NCBI GenBank assembly: GCA_010909165.1
Contig: MU008161.1
Span: 1,488,001-1,552,000 of the forward strand
DNA from: Anthoceros angustus
Lineage: Eukaryota; Streptophyta; Anthocerotopsida; Anthocerotales; Anthocerotaceae
Direction: 5' to 3'
DNA: 64,000 bases
Positions 58,956 through 64,000 of this stretch are shown one piece after another. Each line of letters opens with the position of its first letter. Position 1 is the stretch's first letter. The notes below the pieces were generated by a model. The model searched no databases. It had not been told where the DNA came from and saw nothing but the letters and a program-made list of their open reading frames with translations. Made by a program: the position numbers and the translations under genes.

Positions 58956-60095
58956 ATGGAACTTTCACAAGTCACTGGGGAGATGAGTCCGTCCTCTAGT
59001 GCAATCGGCCAAGATGACCCCATGGAAGAACGTCTGTGGGGAGCCCTTCCTGACCATATCATGGAAAGGATCCTTGCCTACTTGCCGATGCATTCTCTGT
59101 TCAGGATGCGGACGATATGCCAAAAATGGAATGAACTGGTGATGTCGGAGGACTTTGCCCATCTTCATTCTGCTAGCTCTCGTCAAAAGCCATGGTTCAT
59201 CACATACACTTCTGGCAACGTGTCGTCGGCTTTCAATCCTACCACGCACATGTGGCATGATGTCTCCATTCCCCTGATCTCTCCAGAAAAATGCGTGCTT
59301 GCGTCCAATCAAGGACTGCTGTGCTATGGCAGCGAGTTTTTTGCTTGGCCAAATCTGTTCACGTACAACCCATTTAGGAGGACATGGAGGCGTTTGCCTT
59401 CCATGCGCTTCATCAAAACCATATACACGGTAGGCCTGGCGTACGATAGAGGGAAACGAGCATACAAAATTGTGGTCGCTGGCTTCTTCGATGATGCAGA
59501 GAACGGAAGGCTAGCAACCGAACTCTATGACTCCACCGCCAATTCGTGGACAGTGGGAGGTACACCGTGGCCAAGCATGTCAGATGCATGGAGGCTGTGT
59601 GCAGGCTACACGCTATGGGCTCACGGAGTGTTCTACTGCCTCACTTTCTCTCCCTGGGGTCTGGTGTCGTACAGTCTCCAGGATGGGCGCTGGAGCAGAG
59701 TTCCCGTGCAGATGCCCCCAGAAATTGTGTCCCCCTCTCTTGCAGAATGTCGGGGGAGCCTCATCATGGTTGGTATGTTCGAGGAAGCAGGAGACTCGTT
59801 TAGCATCAGAGTGTGGGAGCTGGATGCTGTTAAAAGGGCATGGACTCTGGTGGAGAAAATGCCCGAAAGGCTGTGCACTGATTTCATGACTCTTCTGCTC
59901 CCCTCCAGGCACTTCTTCTGCTTTGGCAGCGGGCATATGCTGCTCCTCGTCATCTCCGAGGTTGCACCCTCTTTGCTCTATAACTTGACTGACAAATCCT
60001 GGGCGTGGATCCCAAACAGCCCTCATCTACCGGACAACGATAACTGGCAGCTCAGAGGCATTTCGTTTGAACCAAGGTTGGATACCTTTGCCTAA
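58956..60095 (+). CDS. F-box protein with kelch/galactose-oxidase-like propeller
   Basis: A putative substrate receptor of an SCF ubiquitin ligase. This single-exon gene encodes 379 residues. The F-box lies at about residues 27-66 (LWGALPDHIMERILAYLP, then FRMRTICQKWNEL) and would bind a SKP1-type adaptor. The rest resembles the six-bladed propeller of plant F-box/kelch proteins: WFITYTSGN, AFNPTTHMWHD, NPFRRTWRRLPSM, YDSTANSWTVGG and VWELDAVKRAWTLV. The arrangement (F-box, then WF, then FNP..W) matches the HAWAIIAN SKIRT / UFO-like group more than classic kelch-repeat F-boxes. The target is unknown. The gene converges on the plastid-protein gene, 705 bp apart. Confidence 0.9.
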   Translation: MELSQVTGEMSPSSSAIGQDDPMEERLWGALPDHIMERILAYLPMHSLFRMRTICQKWNELVMSEDFAHLHSASSRQKPWFITYTSGNVSSAFNPTTHMWHDVSIPLISPEKCVLASNQGLLCYGSEFFAWPNLFTYNPFRRTWRRLPSMRFIKTIYTVGLAYDRGKRAYKIVVAGFFDDAENGRLATELYDSTANSWTVGGTPWPSMSDAWRLCAGYTLWAHGVFYCLTFSPWGLVSYSLQDGRWSRVPVQMPPEIVSPSLAECRGSLIMVGMFEEAGDSFSIRVWELDAVKRAWTLVEKMPERLCTDFMTLLLPSRHFFCFGSGHMLLLVISEVAPSLLYNLTDKSWAWIPNSPHLPDNDNWQLRGISFEPRLDTFA

Positions 60096-60800
60096 CTTCC
60101 AGTAGCTCTGCTCTAGACTCGGATACTCGGAAAGCACAGACCTTACCACCTTCCATTGAGGAGATGGCGAAACACGGGACAAGCCTTGTACAACTTGTCC
60201 ATCCCTTGTAGCCATGTTCTTTGTTACAAACAACGCTATAACACACAGCACATCCTCAGAGTTCTCGAGCTGAAAGCAATGGCTGCAGCCTGGATTTGCA
60301 GTCCGTAGTCTCACGTTGACACACAATTGTGAAAACTGAGCACTGTTCAAGACCTAGCCATATCTCCTGATGTGCGGCAAAGTTACCACCAGCCCAACAA
60401 GAGCTAGACAACCTTTACATACCACCAAAATACACAAACTCTCTGACAAAATTGTGCTTTACAAGGACGCTGTATCTGCAGCTCTGGGGCTGCAGCAAAT
60501 TGCCGTGCACGACTTATCTGTCCCGTGGCAATCAAGCTACAGTCGAAGAGAGGCAGGCAGACATGTTGAAGACATCGTCACAGCCGTGACTGCTCAACTA
60601 TCTTCGTTTGCCACGGTTTCCTTCTCCGCTTCAGTTCCACCACTGACCATCTTCTCGAGGGAATCCACGTCAGAAAGCTCTGACAATGTGTCAAATCGTA
60701 TGGAGTCTGCATCCTCACTGCAAGATTGTCAAGCGCTTATGTCAGGCAGCCGGTGAATACACATTCTATCAAGGTGCTTTCACCCACCCAAAGACTGTAG
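60096..60800. other. Convergent intergenic region
   Basis: It lies between the F-box stop and the end of the minus-strand plastid-protein gene, and presumably contains both 3' untranslated regions. The 128-residue frame at 60,370-60,756 shows no recognisable domain and is not supported as a gene. Confidence 0.4.
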
Positions 60801-62354
60801 TTATGCAGAGGGAAGAAGGCAGTACTCAGTGACACCAAATATCTCCTTTATTTGAAGAGCACCACGAACCGCTGCAGGACAGAAATCTTCAAGCTGGAAA
60901 GGAGGCAAAGCGAAAGCATAAGGTCACGAAAAATCGAGTAAGCAAGCAATTTGAGGTATAACAGGGTCTCCAGTCTAATAAAAGTACCTCTGATAAGTAC
61001 AAAAGCTTCTTGAAGAGAGCCTGTACTGCAATCTTCCTCTCTAACCCCTTAGCAGTGAACCCTCTGGTATCCATAATGACAGGTCCTTAAAGCAAACAAC
61101 ATAACCAGGTTGGTAAGCATTGACAGTATCCCACAGTTGCTCGCAAAAAGTATGGTACAGTTGCTCGCAAAAAGTACAGTACAGATCAAGCAGGAATAGC
61201 GACAGTAGTCACCTTTTGCTTTCACTATTCTCCGTGAAACCTCATTGAGAATCTCCGGAATTTCCTCATAACCAATTGATGCAACTGCTCTCAAGTGAAT
61301 GAGATCTGCCACTGCATCTGTATTGAAGGGTCGTTCATTCAGAGCATACCGGATATATTTGCGCAAAACTTCGCTGCTGCTAAAGTCACACTGCAAACAA
61401 CGATTGACATACACCTCAGACATGAAGCAAGCAGCCCTCAAATACGTACACCCGACCCCTGACCATATTCCAACTGCTCTAAGTAGCAAGAACCAAAACA
61501 ATACCTTCTTCGCCAAAGCAGTCAGGTTTTCAGACGTTAACTCAAGCCGCCTTGTCGGTAGGAACTCACTGAGACTTTCATTCAAAAACGCATTTTTCCC
61601 AACCTGACACACAAATCACAGTGCTTCAAATTCGTTGCCCTGGACTGCATGACCAGCCTAGTGCATGCAAAAAATGTGAAGGCTCTCGTTCTCAGCATTC
61701 ATAAAAGCGGCAGACGCAAATCTCCAGACCAGGACATCCCAACACACCTACCTGGCGACGACGTTTTTCCTTAGGAGAAGAGAGCTTGGCGACGGTCTTG
61801 ACCGTGGCCAGCACAAACGTGATAGCAGCATACGCCAGCGGCACCGCCACCAGCCAGGGCAACCCGCTCTGACCTACTCTCGGCCCGGGAATGGCCTGCA
61901 CAGCCGTCGTGGCATAGAACGCAATGTCCTCCCCCTTCTCCTGTATCCACGAAATCCCTAAGTCCGGGTCCACCTGCTCAAGGGCAACGGTATCCTCCTG
62001 CACCTTGCTCGCCGGCGCAGACACACCATCTTGCGACTGCTTCTTGGCTTCCACGGCAAACCGGAATCTTCCGAGCCGGCCGCATCCGGCCCCCACGAAG
62101 ACGGACGAGCATAGAAGGGGAGCAAAATCTGCGCTGAACCCCGACGCCGAACGGAGCGGCCAGGCCGCACCAGATTGAGCCGGGCAGCGGACCTGAAGCC
62201 CAGCCTGGGGCCGCGGCCCGGGCCCCCACGCTCCCTTCCAACATTGGTGCACAGCCAGACAGGAAGAGGAGCGGAATTCCCTAGACGAGCAAGACGCACC
62301 GGCACCGGCAGCAGCAGGCGCTGCGGCAGCTTGAGGCGGGTTTGAAAGCGCCAT
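60801..62354 (-). CDS. Conserved plastid-targeted protein of unknown function
   Basis: I do not recognise an established name. Five minus-strand exons, 62,354-61,752, 61,603-61,505, 61,390-61,213, 61,085-60,988 and 60,893-60,801, give 356 residues with all junctions in phase. The first about 90 residues are Ala, Ser and Arg rich and resemble a chloroplast transit peptide. A transmembrane segment follows at about 164-184 (LPWLVAVPLAYAAITFVLAT), then a basic KEKRRRQ. The rest is a helical soluble region: RKYIRYALNERPFN, ADLIHLRAVASIGYEEIPEI, NEVSRRIVKAKGPVIMDTRG and RKIAVQALFKKLLYLSE. The pattern recalls plant plastid proteins with armadillo-like helical domains. Membrane anchoring in thylakoid or envelope is an inference. 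Confidence 0.85.
61133..61181. repeat. 23-bp tandem repeat in intron 3 of the plastid-protein gene
   Basis: The phrase cagttgctcgcaaaaagta occurs twice in tandem within the intron between exons ending at 61,213 and starting at 61,085. It has no effect on coding. Confidence 0.75.
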
Positions 62355-62823
62355 GCCTGCGCAATCCCGGCCTAGCACCAACCATCCAAGCCCTTCGCAC
62401 GGGGCAGCGTGTCCCGCATGGCCCAAGCCGGCGGCACCCAAAACCCAGAACCTTCCACTGCAAACGTGCGCCCCCCGGGATCTAACTAAAACTCGTCCGG
62501 GGCTCCTGCAAAGCTCTGAGATGTGTCTCAGGCTTGGCCCAAGGCCAGCGCTACCGCGTCACCGCGCACTGAAATCTCTAAAGCCCAAATCGCACCAGCA
62601 GGAGCGAATTGAGACTTCTTTTTTCATCCGCGAATCGAAACCTCTTTTGCATCCGCGAATCGAAACTTCTTTTGCATCCGCGAATCGAAACTTCTTTTGC
62701 ATCCGCGAACTGACGCTTCCAATACGAAATATATAGAATCCTTACCGCTAAATCTGACGCTTCCGCAAGGTTCAGCAACCACCAACGCTTCCTCAATCGT
62801 ACACACATCGTGAACCCGTTATA
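62355..62823. promoter_or_regulatory. 5' flank of the plastid-protein gene
   Basis: GC-rich near the start codon and AT-rich farther out. It contains the 25-bp repeats listed separately. An in-frame upstream ATG at 62,441 would extend the protein by 29 residues with no obvious benefit. Confidence 0.4.
62625..62710. repeat. 25-bp tandem repeat upstream of the plastid-protein gene
   Basis: The unit catccgcgaatcgaaacttc plus ttttg occurs about 3.5 times, starting near 62,626. It lies 270-360 bp upstream of the 62,354 start codon, in the likely promoter. Each unit has a CGCGAATCG core. Confidence 0.8.
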
Positions 62824-63544
62824 CAGTCAAACCCCTCTAATTGGGACCCCTATAAATGGGAACCCCCTTTAAATGGGACGCTCGGGCTTACTCCCTTGAA
62901 TGTGCTACATGCTAAATGGGAAACCCTCTAATTTGTAAATGGGAACATGTCTCCCAAACATTCAATGCAAGTACACCTCTGTAAAAGGGAAAATACATAT
63001 TTTAAAAAAAATAAAAAATTGAGGAAATCGTCTTATCGAGATTACGTATATTCCTACAGAGGACCAAATATGGCAGCATTAATCCCTCCGCCTGTCAATG
63101 AGGAGGGTGAGGAGAATGATACAGTGTCAGTGGAGACCATAGCGCCAAGACCGCGTACGACAAAGGATGCTGTAGATAATGCTATGAGGATAGCGAAGAT
63201 GTTTTGGGAACAGATGCCACATAACACTCTTGATGCTTTGAAGTTGCATTCTCGGTTGGATGAAAGTAACTCGGCATCAATCAAGATTGATGATTATTTT
63301 AACCCGCAAACTAGAATTAGGTTGGCAGCTATGTAGTATGAGGAAGCATTTTGGATTTTTTGGATTTTTTGGATTTTTTTTGATTTTTTGGAAGCTTTTA
63401 AGCTCTTTCAAATGTTTGATTTAAAGGATTTTTTGATTTTTAAATATTTTTATTTTCAAAAGATGAAAATGCCTAAGCAGGAACCCTCTAAATGGGACGA
63501 TTTTTTGCTACTCCCAATTGTTCCCAATTAGAGGTCTCGATCAG
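62824..63544. mobile_element. Small pogo/Tigger-like element with transposase remnant
   Basis: The left end, TA then CAGTCAAACCCCTCTAATTGGGA, resembles pogo/Tigger termini (CAGT... next to a TA target). The right end (about 63,521-63,544) reads in reverse complement as CTGATCGAGACCTCTAATTGGGA, so about 14 bases near the ends match. The element is about 0.72 kb, too short for a transposase, and is probably non-autonomous. Repeated aatgggac words fill the subterminal parts. Confidence 0.65.
62947..63336 (+). pseudogene. Remnant of the C-terminal end of a pogo/Tigger transposase
   Basis: The open frame encodes 129 residues. The first about 35 derive from the element's subterminal repeats. The later part (ALIPPPVNEEGEENDTVSVE, MRIAKMFWEQM, DALKLHSRLDE) ends in SIKIDDYFNPQ. 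That layout, an acidic linker, an amphipathic helix and a Q/K-xx-I-xx-F/Y-F ending, resembles the tail of pogo-family transposases, which often carry a PCNA-binding motif there. The DDE catalytic domain and the helix-turn-helix region are absent. Confidence in the family is moderate. Confidence 0.5.
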
Positions 63545-64000
63545 ACAACATTTATGTCGTTACTGCTTAGATACTATACCTTTATACTATTTAATCAAAT
63601 TCTAGATACCATATCTTTGACATAATGGATATATGGATTTTAACTCTCAATGGCACCTATTCGTGAAGACTCTTTATGCCTTACTTTGTTTTGGATTCTC
63701 TTGGTGAAAAATTACGTATCCTTGGGGTGCATAATGTTCCCCTTGTCCTATTGCATATGACATATGAACTTTGAATCATGAATCCTACATTGTTGTGGAC
63801 CACACCAAGGTTTCGAACCCAAATAGCAAAAAACGAGCACCGGCTCAACTCCAGCGACTTGAATTTAAGGTGCTTTTAAATCACCATGCAACCCCTCCCT
63901 TGTGTACCATGCTCTCGCTCCCCATGTGCCACCATACCGGTGGTCATACCGCCAACGGGCAGTCTGCATTCAGTCTTCATTCAAATTTTCTTTGAAGGGA
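63545..64000. other. AT-rich sequence at the right edge
   Basis: No gene recognised. A 74-residue open frame at 63,771-63,995 has no recognisable similarity and runs to near the window edge. Confidence 0.35.

Noticed and set aside
60370-60756. A 128-residue plus-strand open frame after the F-box gene
   Set aside because: No domain is recognised, and it lies where two 3' untranslated regions converge.
63800-63830. Possible tRNA T-loop (ggtttcgaaccc)
   Set aside because: Only the T-loop-like word is present; the flanks do not fold as a tRNA.

Overview
This is a nuclear segment of a land plant. Genes on the right have short spliceosomal introns (about 80-160 bp, GT-AG) and plant-type products: a PLS-class pentatricopeptide repeat (PPR) protein, a GT37 fucosyltransferase, a plastid-targeted protein and an NF-YC-like histone-fold protein. 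One CACTA-type transposon terminus (CACTACAAGAAAA) is visible. The Atg22-like transporter, the style of the PPR repeats and the compact genes make me lean to a seed-free lineage (lycophyte, fern or bryophyte). That placement is an inference of low to moderate confidence.

Left half (1 to about 35.2 kb): no intact gene is recognisable. Positions 370-12,587 and 13,040-28,960 are two copies of one GC-rich macro-repeat. Each is followed by an AT-rich spacer (12,588-13,039 and from 28,961). Inside them, segments of 0.55-3.3 kb are duplicated again. Copies share long identical islands broken by many 1-15 bp GC-rich length differences, which destroy every reading frame. From 29.07 to 31.15 kb a 1.04 kb spacer unit is tandemly duplicated. 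From 32 to 35.2 kb the sequence is G-rich low-complexity DNA.

Right half (35.4-64 kb): a decayed PPR fragment; an ER tail-anchored E2 (UBC32/33/34 type, +); an Atg22-like transporter (+); PEX2 (-); a repeat-rich interval with a CACTA terminus and a RING-H2 gene (+); a GT37 fucosyltransferase (-) divergent from an AlaX-type alanyl-tRNA editing protein (+); a broken ribosomal eL32 copy (+); a 1,000-residue PPR protein (-); an NF-YC-like protein (-) divergent from an F-box protein (+); a plastid-targeted protein of unknown function (-); and a small pogo/Tigger-like element.

These are independent eukaryotic housekeeping genes, not a pathway cluster. Two head-to-head pairs may share promoters. 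I found no clear novel multi-gene system. The most unusual object is the left-hand macro-repeat and its indel-only divergence, which may be biological or a consensus-assembly artefact.
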